Shown here in pieces: positions 1-9,692 of a DNA stretch of 64,000 bases. Under the pieces are notes generated by a model that did no database searches, was not told the DNA's origin, and was given only the letters and a program-made list of their open reading frames with translations. This DNA comes from Clusia tigrina (Eukaryota > Arthropoda > Insecta > Diptera > Clusiidae), in assembly GCA_920105625.2 (NCBI GenBank), contig OV050030.1, forward strand, positions 98,520,152-98,584,151, given 5' to 3'. Each line of letters opens with the position of its first letter. Positions within the stretch are counted from its first letter, which is position 1. The translations under genes were made by a program, and so were the position numbers.

Positions 1-462
1 CATCGCAGAGATCCACTTACAAAGGAAATTTCAGAAATGCTCAGTAACTCTCACTCAGAGGTAAGTGCTCAGACAAATTTGGACAATAACGACTAAGCGA
101 ATCAAGCATTCGCGCCGAACGAACTTGAGCGGGCCAACACCCCGCGATGTACACGTAACTAACGACATAACGAATCAATCATTCGCGCCGAATGCACCTG
201 AGCGGGCCAACATCCCGCGCCGGACTTTTACTGACAACTTGAGCGAATCAATCAACACCCCGCGTTGACTGTCACTACTGGACTCGCGACATCGAGCACG
301 CCTTTAAAAGGAGTACACATTTCTTGTGTTAAAAGTTTGTAATAAAGATTATAAATAAATAAAATAAAATAATTTAAACAAAAGAGATATCTTTGAAACG
401 AACCCTGGTAAGCCGCTGAGTATACCTCAGCCTTAGAATCGAAAAGACCCTGTGTCGTTACA
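1..462 (+). repeat. 3' part of the 5' LTR of truncated gypsy element 1
   Basis: The stretch ends in a gtcgttaca terminus followed within three bases by a tRNA-type primer binding site, which marks the end of a 5' LTR. The U5 part carries the hairpin-like block cgctgag-tatac-ctcagc, which recurs near other gypsy LTR ends in this window (for example near 49590). A 73-bp unit containing cattcgcgccgaa and tgagcgggccaac is repeated from 98 and from 171. AATAAA-rich sequence at 341-365 could serve as a polyadenylation signal. The left end of the LTR lies outside the window. Confidence 0.8.
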
Positions 463-464
463 AG

Positions 465-482
465 TGGCGCCCGAGCAGGGAC
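465..482 (+). promoter_or_regulatory. Primer binding site of element 1
   Basis: The sequence tggcgcccgagcagggac lies three bases after the LTR end. It is the pattern expected from the complement of the 3' end of a lysine tRNA, used to prime minus-strand DNA synthesis. The same site follows the LTR of errantivirus D (32129) and, altered, the LTR of element C (31018). Confidence 0.8.
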
Positions 483-523
483 CCGAAAGAGAATTTACAA
501 GGTAGAACTAACAGGGTCACAAA

Positions 524-1490
524 ATGGTACGCACCAAGTGGGTGTACACACTACGGAAGGAAGAGCTAGTGGTAAATGAGGAGGAGTTTAACATCGATGC
601 TGCTGGTACAGTCGAGGAGCACCTCTGGATCTGCATTTTGGGATGTCGCAGCACAGCCAGAAAAGTAGCTCCGACGCCAAGCCACCCTCAGCCGTGTGAG
701 GCGTCCGTACCATCAGACGCCACAATTATGGACCAAGTACGAAAATGGTCAGTACGGTATGATGGAGGAAAGGACCCACTGGCGTTCATAGAACGTTTGG
801 AGGAATTAGCGGAAGCATATACTATTCCAAGGAACTCGTTACCAAAAACTATGCCCGAATTGTGCGAGGCAAGAGTCTAATGTGGTTTAGAAATAACAAC
901 GGGCAATGGCAAACATGGGAAGCATTTAAAAACGACTTCAGAGTATTTTTCTTACCTCATAGATTTTATGACCGATTGGATGACGAAATCAGGCAACGAT
1001 ACCAAAAGCGTAGAGAAAAATTCAAGGACTACGTAACTCTGTAATGAGTTTGATGAGACACACCAACTACTCGATGGAGGAGAAGCTAGAACGAATATTT
1101 CGCAACATTGCCCCAGAGTGCCAACTATACATAAAACGAAGAGACTTCCGAGACTTTGATGAGTTGGTAGGACTGGCTGACGACTTTGAGGATATACGCC
1201 CTAAGACTACTGAACCTCCAACGAGACCACTCCAACGAGGGCGGGACGTGCGACACCATATGGTGACTGCACCTATAGCTATGCAAATAAATCCAGTGAC
1301 AGCCTGTAGGCGCTGTGGGCACGATGGGTATTACACCACCAATTGCAGAAATCAACCAGTAATGTTCTGCTGGGACTGCGGTCCACGCGGAATCCTGACG
1401 AAGGAGTGCTGCCGGTCGGGAAACGCACGACAATCCCGCGGGAACCGAGGGCCGGCGGGGTCAACACTAAACCCTCCCCAAAGACAGTAA
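524..1490 (+). pseudogene. gypsy gag, broken (element 1)
   Basis: This is the structural capsid/nucleocapsid gene of a Ty3/gypsy retrotransposon. It starts with ATG at 524; the N-terminus has the WVYTLRKEEL motif shared with the gag of elements A (4046, minus), C (26730) and F (49955). The frame changes near 870 and again near 1044, so three overlapping open pieces cover one protein. The middle holds the capsid-like block with KWSVRYDGGKDPLAFIERLEEL. The C-terminal part has cysteine clusters (CRRCGHDG, then CWDCGPRG) that are degenerate zinc knuckles for RNA binding. The protein would be about 300 residues if intact. Identity as gag is firm from the shared motifs; the frame breaks show it is dead. 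Confidence 0.85.
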
Positions 1491-1494
1491 GTTG

Positions 1495-1948
1495 CATCCG
1501 ATGCGAAGAAGATCGCCTCCTTGCATCTGTTACCATCGATCAGCATTGCATGGAAGCGACAGTAGACACCGGGGCAACTCGTAGTTTCCTGAACAGTAGA
1601 TCTGCACAACGCTGTAACCTGAGTAAAGTCAGCCCAATCGATGTTACCATACGATTAACGGATGGTACCATGAGAGTAGTACAGGAGGTTCCGAAAATAT
1701 CTATCCAGCTAGGAGAAGAACAACACACCATGCCGTTCCTGATACTACCAGAGGCAACTGATGCCGTTATTCTAGGAATGGATATCTTTGCGAGGTGTAA
1801 GGCTACTCTAACATGTGGAGGTATTACCACAGAAATACGAAATAATGCACCAGGACCCACGACGAGAAAAACCGTTGGCTTCATTTCGGAAATCCCTGAC
1901 TGCGGAGGTACTATGGATAGTCTTGGCCTCAGAGCTGAAATGATTTGA
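1495..1948 (+). pseudogene. gypsy aspartic protease (element 1)
   Basis: The reading frame includes VDTGATRSFL, the DTGA active-site motif of retroviral-type aspartic proteases, at about 1563-1592. The flap and second-half motif VILGMDIFA follow at about 1767-1793. The frame is open from 1343 and ends at 1948, so protease is preserved but cut from the RT by a stop and frame change. The enzyme would mature Gag-Pol. Homologous proteases with the same DTGATRS signature occur in elements A, C and F. Confidence 0.85.
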
Positions 1949-2945
1949 AGTACTGCAGGGTCCTACATCTATTGCGAAACACCGCATAGAGATGAGAGAT
2001 GAAACCCCCATTAAAGAGCGATACTTCCCAAGGAATCCTGAAATGCAAGCTATCATCAATAAGGAAGTCAACGAATTAACTGAAAAAGGCTGCATTAAAC
2101 CATCCAAGAGCCCACACAGTGCCCCCAACGTGCTTGTTAAAAAGAAGGCAGGGTCGTGAAGATTATGCGTGGACTATAGGCAGCTGAATGCGAAATCGGT
2201 ACCAGACGCCTACCCCCTACCCCGCATTCAGCACATACTGGATCGACTGCGGGAAGCCAAATTTATCAGTAGCCTAGACCTTAAAAATGGCTACTGGCAA
2301 ATACCAATGGAACCCCAAAGGAAACAGTATACGGCCTTTACTGGGCCTGGACGCGGACTGTATCAGTGGAAGATCATGCCTTTTGGACTCCACTCAGCTC
2401 CGGCGACATTCCAGAGAGCACTAGACACAGTAATCGGACTGGATATGGAACCTCACGCGTTCGCTTACCTGGACGATATCATCGTCACTTCACGGAACGA
2501 GAAGTAACATAAAATCAATCTTTAGGAGTTATTCCGACGACCTCGAGAAGCAAATCTCAAAGTGAAAGTAACAAAGTGCGGATTCCTTGACGAACGCCTT
2601 AAATATCTCGGACAGCAAAGACGGGATACACCCCGATAAAATAGCCGCGATTCAACAGCTAGTACCGCCAACAAACCTGAAGGAAGTACGTCGCTGCCTA
2701 GGAATCGCTTCGTGGTACCGTCGTTTTGTGCCGGAGTTTGCAGACATTGCCAACCACTAACGCTTCTACTTAAGAAGGGCAAGCATTGGAGCTGGACCAC
2801 TGCACAACAGGATGCCTTTGAGCTACTTAAACAACGCTTGACCGAAGCACCCATACTAACTTGCCCCGACTTTACGGAAAAATTCACGTTACAAACGGAT
2901 GCCAGCGACTACGGCCTAGGAGCAGTGTTAAGTCAGGCATTTTAA
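1949..2945 (+). pseudogene. gypsy reverse transcriptase and start of RNase H (element 1)
   Basis: The frame around 1990-2160 contains the RT N-terminal region, broken by a stop just before the palm. From 2169 the fingers/palm block follows (YRQLNAKS, then LDLKNGYWQIPM) and the catalytic YLDD motif lies at about 2467-2478. A frameshifted stretch (2507-2710) covers the thumb. From 2712 the connection and RNase H start appears, with [18 protein letters not shown]. At 2945 the coding sequence stops abruptly and Jockey LINE sequence begins, so the rest of RNase H, integrase and the 3' LTR are absent. Confidence 0.85.
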
Positions 2946-3864
2946 GGGAAGCGTGCTAGGTCCGGGGTTGTATCTACTATATACCTCAGATCTGCCTACC
3001 AATAAATACTTAACAACAGCAACTTTCGCGGATGATACGGCTATCCTTAGCATTCATCCAAATCCCAAAATCGCATCCCGTGACTTAGATGATCATCTGG
3101 TCCTAGTAACAAATTGGTTGGCTTACTGGCGAATTAACGTTAACGAATCAATAAGTACGCATATTACCTTTACTATAAAAAAGGTACATGTCCAGCCATA
3201 AAGCTAAATAACGTTCCTATCCCACTAGCAAAGGAGGTGAAGTCCTTAGGAATTCATCTTGACTCACGTTTGACCTGGAAGCGCCACATCGAAGCAAAAA
3301 TAAAAATAAATGACTTTGAAAGCAAATAACCTACACTGGCAGATGCACAAAAATTCCAGGTTGAGCCTAGAATACAAAACACTCCTGTACAAATCCATTA
3401 TAAAACCAATTTGGACTTACGGTAGCCAGTTGTGGATCTGTGCAAGCAACTCTAATATAGAATTGATACAAAGAGCACAGTCCAAAATTCTAAGAACCAG
3501 TACTGGCGCTCCTTGGTTCATAAAGAATGCCAACATTCACAACGATCTGAACATTCCGCTCGTAAAATATGCACAAAAAATCAAAAAGCATCCAAATCAT
3601 CTAGCTAGAATACTAGCATGTAACAGGGTTCCAAGTCGTCTAAAATGTACGAAATCACCAGCACAACTAACATCGACTCCTTAATCATGTACCAACAGTA
3701 ATATAACATTTATTACAGTAACTAACATTTAACATTGTGATTACTAAAAAGCACTAAGCATTGGCAAGGTGTATTGTTATTAATTATTTAGTTTGTAAGA
3801 TATGCTTACTTATTGTTAGTCTAGCTTAGAAGACACAATAAATAAATATATGGAGAAAAAAAAG
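2946..3864 (+). mobile_element. Jockey-type LINE, 3' part
   Basis: This is the 3' third of a non-LTR retrotransposon: the RT from its GSVLGP motif to the C-terminus, a short 3' UTR (3685-3850) with AATAAATAAATA, and a terminal A-run ending near 3864. It is followed by gcgagcct, which recurs at the 5' start of the Jockey part at 13535. This pairing suggests that both fragments come from one insertion into the gag of element A. The left edge at 2946 is an abrupt junction with element 1 and not a natural LINE end. Confidence 0.8.
2953..3684 (+). pseudogene. Jockey ORF2 reverse transcriptase, C-terminal fragment
   Basis: The first open piece (to 3201) has [10 protein letters not shown] and FADDTAIL, the conserved RT core including the catalytic FADD at about 3031-3042. 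A frame break in 3201-3310 is followed by the thumb/C-terminal part, with TYGSQLWICASNSN and IQRAQSKILR, typical of Jockey-clade ORF2 ends. It lacks the endonuclease and the RT N-terminus. The protein would copy LINE RNA at a nicked target. It is a dead fragment. Confidence 0.85.
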
Positions 3865-3867
3865 AGG

Positions 3868-3875
3868 CGAGCCTG
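3868..3875 (+). repeat. Target-site duplication of the Jockey insertion (copy next to the A-tail)
   Basis: The 8-mer gcgagcct follows the LINE A-tail here and is found again at 13527-13534 immediately before the 5' part of the Jockey. In both places it lies in minus-strand gag of element A: the gag N-terminus stops here and the gag C-terminus begins there. The duplication therefore marks one LINE insertion into gag. Confidence 0.75.
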
Positions 3876-4046
3876 CATTTCGTCCACACGGCGCTCCTGC
3901 TCTAGCGTGAATTTGGTGGAGTTCAGGTACTCCGCGAGTTTCTTCCGTAGTTCGTCTAGTGTTCCTGAGGCCTCCAACACAAACTCGGTATTAAAATTGA
4001 CCAGCTGCTCCTTTCGAAGTGTATACACCCAAATTGTCTTCGCCAT
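3868..4046 (-). pseudogene. gypsy gag N-terminal fragment (element A)
   Basis: The minus strand begins with ATG at 4046 and encodes about 60 residues with the motif IWVYTLRKEQL, the N-terminus of the gag family seen also in elements 1, C and F. The fragment ends at the Jockey A-tail. The missing remainder of gag, starting at the corresponding residue, is 9.5 kb away at 13534 on the same strand. The ATG context (cataggATG) matches the leader of element C (cgcaggATG), which supports the start. Confidence 0.8.
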
Positions 4047-4129
4047 CCTATGTTATACTCGGATGATGGAGAAGGCAGTGGGAGCATCTAATTGTATGTA
4101 AAGGGCTAGTGTTCAGGATTTTATGTCAG
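4047..4129 (-). other. Untranslated leader of element A
   Basis: On the minus strand this stretch lies between the LTR end (gttaca at 4130) and the gag start. The last 35 bases resemble the leader of element C upstream of its gag. A tggcgccc-type primer binding site is not present directly after the LTR; the sequence there is ctgacataaaatcctg, so the primer tRNA is unknown or the site has decayed. Confidence 0.6.
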
Positions 4130-5550
4130 TGTAACGTGACTGCGTGTTAATTATTTAGCTACTCCTTGTGCTTACACGTTTTAGGCTTTTATTTTTTCAG
4201 AGTCTGACGTAATATTTTCTTGTGATATAGTTTCTCTTTTCTCAGAGACCCTGAGGGGTCGTATACAGAAAATATAATAGACCCGCGAGTTAGATTTTTA
4301 TGGTGTTTATTTAAATTCAAAAAATTCTAACAAAACTACTTATTAATCCTATTCCTATACAATAGACTTAACCTTTGTATACTCGTTGTCAGTCTTTCTG
4401 TCTCGGCACCCCAGTAAAAAAACGATTGGAAACCTGATATTCTTACTGAGTTGCTATGTTCTGAATGTGTACGTGACTTAGTAAGAAATGGATTGGAAAC
4501 CTGATGTTCCCACTAAGTCGCGACGGCTCTGTATCGTGTTGGTCTTAGTAAAGTATGTGTCTCAGTAACATAGGTACCTCAGTAAGAAACCGATTGGAAA
4601 CCTGGTGTTCTTATTGAGTTGCTATGTCCTGGTTGTGTACGTGACTTAGTAAGAAATCGATTGGAAACCTGATGTTCATACTAAGTCTCGACAGCTTATG
4701 GTTCTGAAGGCTGTCGTCGGCTCGGAGGTTATTCCCTGAAGAAGAGACTGCTGTTTGGGCCACACGGCTTATATAGCCCAATTTGTCACAGCGGCTGGTG
4801 CATGTTGTTGTTGGCGGGCCACCGTTGTGTGATTTCACTTCCATTGGGCGTCCTCGCTTTCTGCTAATCGCCTCGCTTGTTGTTGTTGTGGCCAGGCTTG
4901 TTGTTATTATAACATTTTGCCTTTGGGCCACCTTTCTGGTTTGCCTGCAGTATTGTCGGCTGCAAGCAGCGCTGTCCGAAATCCTGTAGTGTTGTTGTTG
5001 TTAAATATTATTATATTCAATTCAAATTGGGGTTAGCATATTCGTTCTCATTCCTCCTTCTGCAATGTTCTTGTTGGCCGTTGGCGTGGTGGTCGCTCTG
5101 TCGTTGTCCCTCTTGTGCTTTGCACTCGTTGCTGCGTGTTCATAGTGTAAAATTTACCGAGCGAGCGTACTCGGCAAATTCCACCGATTGAGTGCGTACT
5201 CACCTTCTCTTGTCCTGCATTTATTTGTTGTATTCTTCGTTGCCGTGTTTTTCTCTCTTCGCAAGCGTGACGCTGGTTGGCAAGATCGTTGACTGTGGTG
5301 GTCGCTTTTGTTGTATTTGCTATTATTCCAACTGGTCTAATATGCTGCTGATGATCTGTGCTGATTGGTTACAACGTTTGTAGTTTTTCGTTAAATTTAT
5401 AATGCAGTTGCTTCGGTTTGTATGTGGGCGTTTCCTTGATGCAACTGTTCGGGTCTATTATCCGTGATGTGTGTGTGGATATAGCTGCATAGCGACTCTG
5501 TCACCTGTAGTGTGTGCGAAAATTTCCCTCAGAAGATTTTAGTCTTTACA
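4130..5550 (-). repeat. LTR of gypsy element A (about 1.42 kb)
   Basis: On the minus strand the LTR starts with TGTAAAGACTAAAATCTTC at 5550, directly after the purine tract aaagtggggagggcg that closes pol, and ends at 4130 with acgttaca. Its start resembles the LTR of element C (TGTAAGGAGGAAAATTTCCC at 29849). It holds a tctgtatacgacccc block (about 4258-4270 on the plus strand) like the U5 regions near 49570. It also contains long runs of gttgttgtt and the phrase ggccac..tttgcct, echoed in the isolated LTR at 19434. It serves as 3' LTR for pol on its right and as 5' LTR for the gag fragment on its left. Confidence 0.7.
4411..4700 (+). repeat. Two 168-bp tandem units inside the element A LTR
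   Basis: The core cgattggaaacctg, flanked by agtaagaaa and ttc(t/a)tactgagt, occurs at 4423, 4490 (first base g), 4591 and 4658. The spacing 67, 101, 67 shows a duplicated unit of 168 bp with an internal 67-bp subrepeat. Repeats of this kind inside an LTR could carry enhancer or insulator sites; no function is visible. Confidence 0.8.
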
Positions 5551-5938
5551 CGCCCTCCCCACTTTGCGGGTGAGAGACAGTAATCTTTTCACGGTGGCGC
5601 CACACTCGATACGGTGGTATGCTGAAGCGAACCCTACCGCCACTCCTTGGTACGTGGTTCTTTAATGCTTCTACCAGGCTGAGTGGTAGTTGGTCATCTT
5701 TAGGTCCGTCTAACTCCGCGCTGTTTTCGAACACAATTTTGGCCCACTGTGCCTCTGGTGGGTCTGGAGGGTAGTTATTTGTTGACTTTCGTGCGTTCGG
5801 AGTTTCTTTTTGCCGCTTCCAGACTCCTTCGTGTGAGCTGCCGGAGTCTGACGAGTTCCGTCTTTTGAGTTTGAGCCTCGTCGGGTGCCGTGAGTCTACA
5901 GGTTTGTGTAGGGTCAGTTGTTTAATGATGTGGATCAT
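5551..5938 (-). CDS. C-terminal tail of gypsy pol, in frame with the SENP-like domain (element A)
   Basis: The minus-strand frame is open from 5938 to the stop at 5546-5548. Its last third (AQWAKIVFE, then LPLSLVEALKN and a GRVRF-PPYRV stretch) matches the pol end of element C (WPDITFED, LPPELIQELLE, RIRFYRKPYK near 29660-29810). Its first part continues the last helix of the SENP-like domain without a break, then a basic serine-rich stretch (LKLKRRNSSDSGSS) follows. This shows that the captured domain was joined in frame to the end of the polyprotein. It is followed by the polypurine tract and LTR. Confidence 0.7.
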
Positions 5939-6510
5939 TTCTCGTCTTTTCTGCCTGATAACTTCGTCAGTGTCCCACTAACTCAGGTCGGCCGTTTCCC
6001 ATGCTTTGCTGCCTTTTGGTTGTGTGAAAAAGCTCTCTTCGTTTTGCAAGCAAAAGACACCGCAGTCTGTTTGGTTGTGCTGCTGTGGTGTCATTGTAGA
6101 ATACATTGGCACGTTGCCGACGTCAAATACGGCGGGTGGCGTACTTCTCATTCTGGTGTAAAACTCTTTGCCATGGACCCCTTTGCCATGGAGTGGAAGA
6201 TTAGGATGTTAGTGCCTCGACAACCTGACGCGGCTGCACCCGGGAAACACACTATTAGCAGATACCAATGGTGGTTACGGTTGACAGGGATCAGGATGAA
6301 AACTTTTTGGAAGATATCATCGCCTTTAGTCCATCTTCTGACACGCCGATGTTGCTTAGTGGGAGCGTCGAAGAGTCTCGTCAGGTTGGAGAAGAAATGG
6401 CTACTAAATTAGATTAGCTACTAATTAGACTTAGATTAGATTGATCTGAAGCCACTTCAGATACAAATCTATAAGTATGTCGTTCAATAGTTTCCCTTCT
6501 TGGAGGCGTG
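5939..6510 (-). pseudogene. SENP/Ulp1-like SUMO protease domain, catalytic half, in element A
   Basis: The minus-strand translation gives the hallmarks of a C48 cysteine protease of the SENP6/SENP7/Ulp2 type. ILIPVNRNHHWYLLIVCFPG (near 6245-6305) holds the catalytic histidine before tryptophan. PQQHNQTDCGVFCLQN (near 6041-6090) holds the oxyanion-hole glutamine and catalytic cysteine. The SENP-like end ESFFTQP and VIRQKRRE follows. The usual catalytic aspartate in the ILIFDS-type strand reads histidine here (ILIFHS). There are stops near 6400-6425 and near 5960, and a frameshift near 6180. From about 6110 to 5946 the frame is the one that runs into the pol tail. Such proteases remove SUMO from proteins. 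The assignment rests on motif recognition and has not been tested by alignment. Confidence 0.8.
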
Positions 6511-6548
6511 CGACGCACAGTGGGTTAGAATAGCATGTTTTCTTGGAT
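6511..6548 (+). repeat. Transib left TSD and terminal inverted repeat
   Basis: CGACG (6511-6515) is the target duplication; the inverted repeat starts CACAGTGGGTTAGAATAGC and runs to 6548. It matches the reverse complement of 9655-9687 except at one base (a/c at the twentieth position). Confidence 0.95.
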
Positions 6549-6739
6549 CAAATCAGGGAAGCTATGTTAGGATAATTTTTCTTTATTTTTCAGTTAATAC
6601 CATTAAAATAAGTAAAAAAAAATGTTTTCTAAGTATATTTGAGTATAATTTTATTAAGTAATGCCAAATATCAGTGTAGGTATATAGTGCAAGGAGTACA
6701 GTATGAGAACTTAAACATTACATTTTATACATCTTAAAG

Positions 6740-8918
6740 TTAATCATCCACATCATCATCATTATCATTATCATCATCATCATCATCATTATCGTTATCA
6801 TCATCATCATTATCATCATCATCATTATCATCATTATCATCATCCGCAGCATCAGCAACTTCAACATCACTGAAATAGTTCTTGTTCGGAGCTGCAGGTA
6901 CAATTAAATCAATTGCCTCCTCTGGCAAGCTTTGAACCTTCTTTGCAGGCAATTTTCGCATGCTTGAAATAATTGGGTCAGAGGTTATCAAAAACATATT
7001 AAAAATGTCTTGGTTTGATTTTTCGCGACTGCACTTTCGGGAATGAAACTCCCTATATTTTTTAAAATCTTTATTTCGAGCTTCTTGCGCTTCTTCTGAT
7101 AACTGCCCAATTTTTACCTATTGCATTTGACACAATTTCGGGTCCGTGAATAAAAATCTTGTGCAAAGTGGGAGGCATATTGTACCAAGGATACGTTTCA
7201 ACAAAAAGTTGTCCTGTATTGTGTGCATATATTTTAAATTTTTCATTATTAATTTCATGGCCACTGGATACAGCAATAAGCAACACGTGCATTTTTTTAT
7301 TAAATTAACATCCATTTTTGTTATTTCGGAAGATTTTTCAGCGTTTTGGAAAAAACGTCTTGCCGTATTCCCATCATTCGTGTTTCCAAAACCAGGTTTG
7401 GGTTGGTCAACTATTAATCCCATATTCTCTTTAAATTTATTCTGAATTTCTTTTTTTGTTTCAGCTACTGTTCTTTTTTCAGAATCAGTTCTAGCCTGCC
7501 ACTTTTGTAAAGGTATTTTATTTGCCACGTGCAAAAGACATTCAAAAAATCTAATCCAGCCATGAAGAATGGAAAGGCCAAATTTTAAATTGTCTACATG
7601 TACAGGTCTTTGGATCATGGCTTCTATATTATTAAAATCCTTACTTGTAGCGCCACATAAGTAACACCTTTGTGTTAATGTGGTTTCTGTTAAGGCATTG
7701 CAAACTTTTCCATCTACCATTGCCAAAATTAATTTGTGGGAAACATGTACAACTTTCTCACCAATCGTGACAGTTGAACAGGTTAAATTCTGTATTTCCT
7801 CTTCCACTCTTTTTTTTCACTTCTTCGGTTTCTTTGGCAAATCCAATTTTCAAGGGTCTGCAAAATCTAGTTGAAGACGGCCGTGGATTTTGCCAAATTA
7901 CCTTCTCCTCAAACATAACCCTAAGTGGTACAATTGTGGTTAAAAAAACTGATGAATCACTAGCATCCGATCCATGAAAGGCTTGTTTGTATGAGCTATG
8001 GCCAGAGCTTCCATCAAAGCCCCATTTTGAATATAATACTACATTCGAGTTCGTAATGCCTAATGAGTCAATAACAGTTTCTTGAAGTTCTATTAGTGGC
8101 TCCGCTGTGTGATTAAGAAGACTTTGTAAAGTTACTCCAACGGAGGTCTCGCTTATTTTAAAGCTGGTCGATTCTGGGTAAGTTTTTTGTTTTTCAGTTT
8201 GAATATTGTTGTAGGAGGGAAATATTTGAGGAGCAGCTTGTCTAACAACATTGTATTGATTTCGTGTTAGTTTAGCTTCTACAAAAACAGCCAAAGCTTT
8301 TGTATTCGATATTTTCAAGGTGGGAAGTGATTGTTTAAATTTTTTTCTTAAATTTATTCCCTTGCAACACTTTTCATATATAGCTCGCAACACTTTTGAT
8401 TCCTCGACATAACCTTCGCTTTGTAATTTAACCTGTGAAGCGTAAAGTAACTCTGGCAATGACATGATGTCTCTTACAATCTTTGTTTTTTTATATTTAC
8501 TCCAACCACTGGACTCGGTAAAACTAATTTCTTTTCGACCACATTTTGCAGTCGGGGCAAGAGTAAAACCAATAGAGGATTCCAACCAGATTTTATTTTG
8601 AGTAATAAACCTCATTTCAATTCTATGCGCTCTAGTCCACCTAGATTTAAATTCATAAAAGAAAACATCAATTCTTTTATTTAAATCACACATATTATCC
8701 TCAGAGCAGTTGGTGCGTTTTTTGATTTCTTCAGCTAAAAATGTCATCTTGTCATTCATTGTTTGAGCGCTTGAATTCATCATAATATCAAATAAGCTTC
8801 GACGAGTATAAAAAACAACGTTCGAACTTGTTTCTATAAAAAAAAAAAATAATGCTAATACAAAAAAAAACCTTTCAAAAATCCCTTTTACCCGATTACT
8901 TGAAACTGCACAACACAA
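6740..8918 (-). pseudogene. Transib transposase (RAG1-related)
   Basis: The minus strand encodes a RAG1/Transib-family DDE transposase in four frame pieces. The first (8918-7758) holds SKWGFDGSSGHSSYKQ with the first catalytic aspartate. The second (to 7118) holds MVDGKVCNALT with the second aspartate, the zinc pair CYLCGATSKDFN, the block LHGWIRFFECLLH, and NDGNTARRFFQN. The third (near 7292-7071) has PPTLHKIFIHG. The last (6997-6740) has FLITSDPIISSMRKLP. Frameshifts lie near 7808 (an A-run), near 7270 and near 7095. The true start is unclear; a methionine near 8790 may be more natural than the hydrophobic stretch before it. Family assignment is strong because the TIR and TSD agree. Confidence 0.9.
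6743..6845 (-). repeat. ATC/GAT trinucleotide tract encoding the acidic tail of the Transib transposase
   Basis: About 100 bp of catcat-type repeats is translated on the minus strand as a run of aspartate and asparagine (DDDDNDDDD-like) at the C-terminus of the transposase. Such a tract is prone to length change. Confidence 0.85.
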
Positions 8919-9654
8919 TCACTATTTGTCAAAACAAAGAATATTATTAAAATAAACAAAAACAAAATATTATTGTAACAACGAATATTATTAAAAGAAT
9001 CAAAAATAACAACATTAATATACGGAAAAGAAGAGCACAAATAAATAGAAAAAAGTAACATGAAAAACAACAAAACACAACACACAACAACAGCACCAGT
9101 CGCGAGATCAATGTGACTTTTAGCTAATTTGACTGCTGCAACACTTGTATTAAACAATGCATGGCTTCTAAAAGGCACAAAAGGGCAGCGTAAAATTTTG
9201 CAATATAACACAGATTTATGTCCTCTTTAATATAAACTACAAATTATGACACGAATGTGGACGAATAATAACTATATATCCATTTAAAATATAAAAATAT
9301 AAATTTTTTTGGCATTTTCAATATAAATAACTAAATCTAAATCACTTCCACACACAATTTGATACACAAATGTTAACGAAGTATTTGCAAAATAACCTGA
9401 ACTTGATGGTTCCATTGAAAAATTTTTAACTTTTACAATACTTTTTAAAATAAATAAATTTTTCAACGGGAACGTTTTCACTTTTTTCAGCCTTTTTTGC
9501 ACAAAAATTTCTATGAAGTTTGACTTTGAAGTTTCACTACAAAAACACCAGAGCACTTTTGACATTTATTTTAACGACAAGTGATGTAGAATTTTATATA
9601 CTGTAACCGGGTGCAAAAAATTTTAACGATACTTAAATTTTTTTTTTTAAATTA

Positions 9655-9692
9655 ATCCAAGAAAACAGGCTATTCTAACCCACTGTGCGACG
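9655..9692 (-). repeat. Transib right terminal inverted repeat and TSD
   Basis: The repeat reads, in reverse complement, CACAGTGGGTTAGAATAGC, then CTGTTTTCTTGGAT. It ends at 9687 and is followed by the target duplication CGACG (9688-9692). Confidence 0.95.

Larger units (their letters stand above)
6516..9687 (-). mobile_element. Transib DNA transposon, complete ends
   Basis: The element is 3172 bp, bounded by CACAGTG at 6516 and CACTGTG ending at 9687, with a 5-bp target duplication CGACG on both sides (6511-6515 and 9688-9692). The terminal inverted repeats match over 33 bases with one mismatch. CACAGTG is the heptamer of V(D)J recombination signals, and GC-rich 5-bp duplications are characteristic of Transib. 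The transposase lies on the minus strand. The right 770 bp (8919-9687) is AT-rich, with poly-A/T runs and only short frames, and probably holds promoter and 5' UTR, perhaps an intron. It is inserted in the SENP-like domain of element A. Confidence 0.93.

Noticed and set aside
1125..1609. Minus-strand frames across gag and protease of element 1
   Set aside because: They overlap plus-strand gag and protease with recognisable motifs and have none of their own.
5918..6412. Plus-strand frame of 164 codons
   Set aside because: It is antisense to the SENP-like domain, whose minus-strand translation has clear protease motifs.
7146..7445. Plus-strand frames across the Transib
   Set aside because: The minus strand encodes the transposase with catalytic motifs; the plus frames are shadows.
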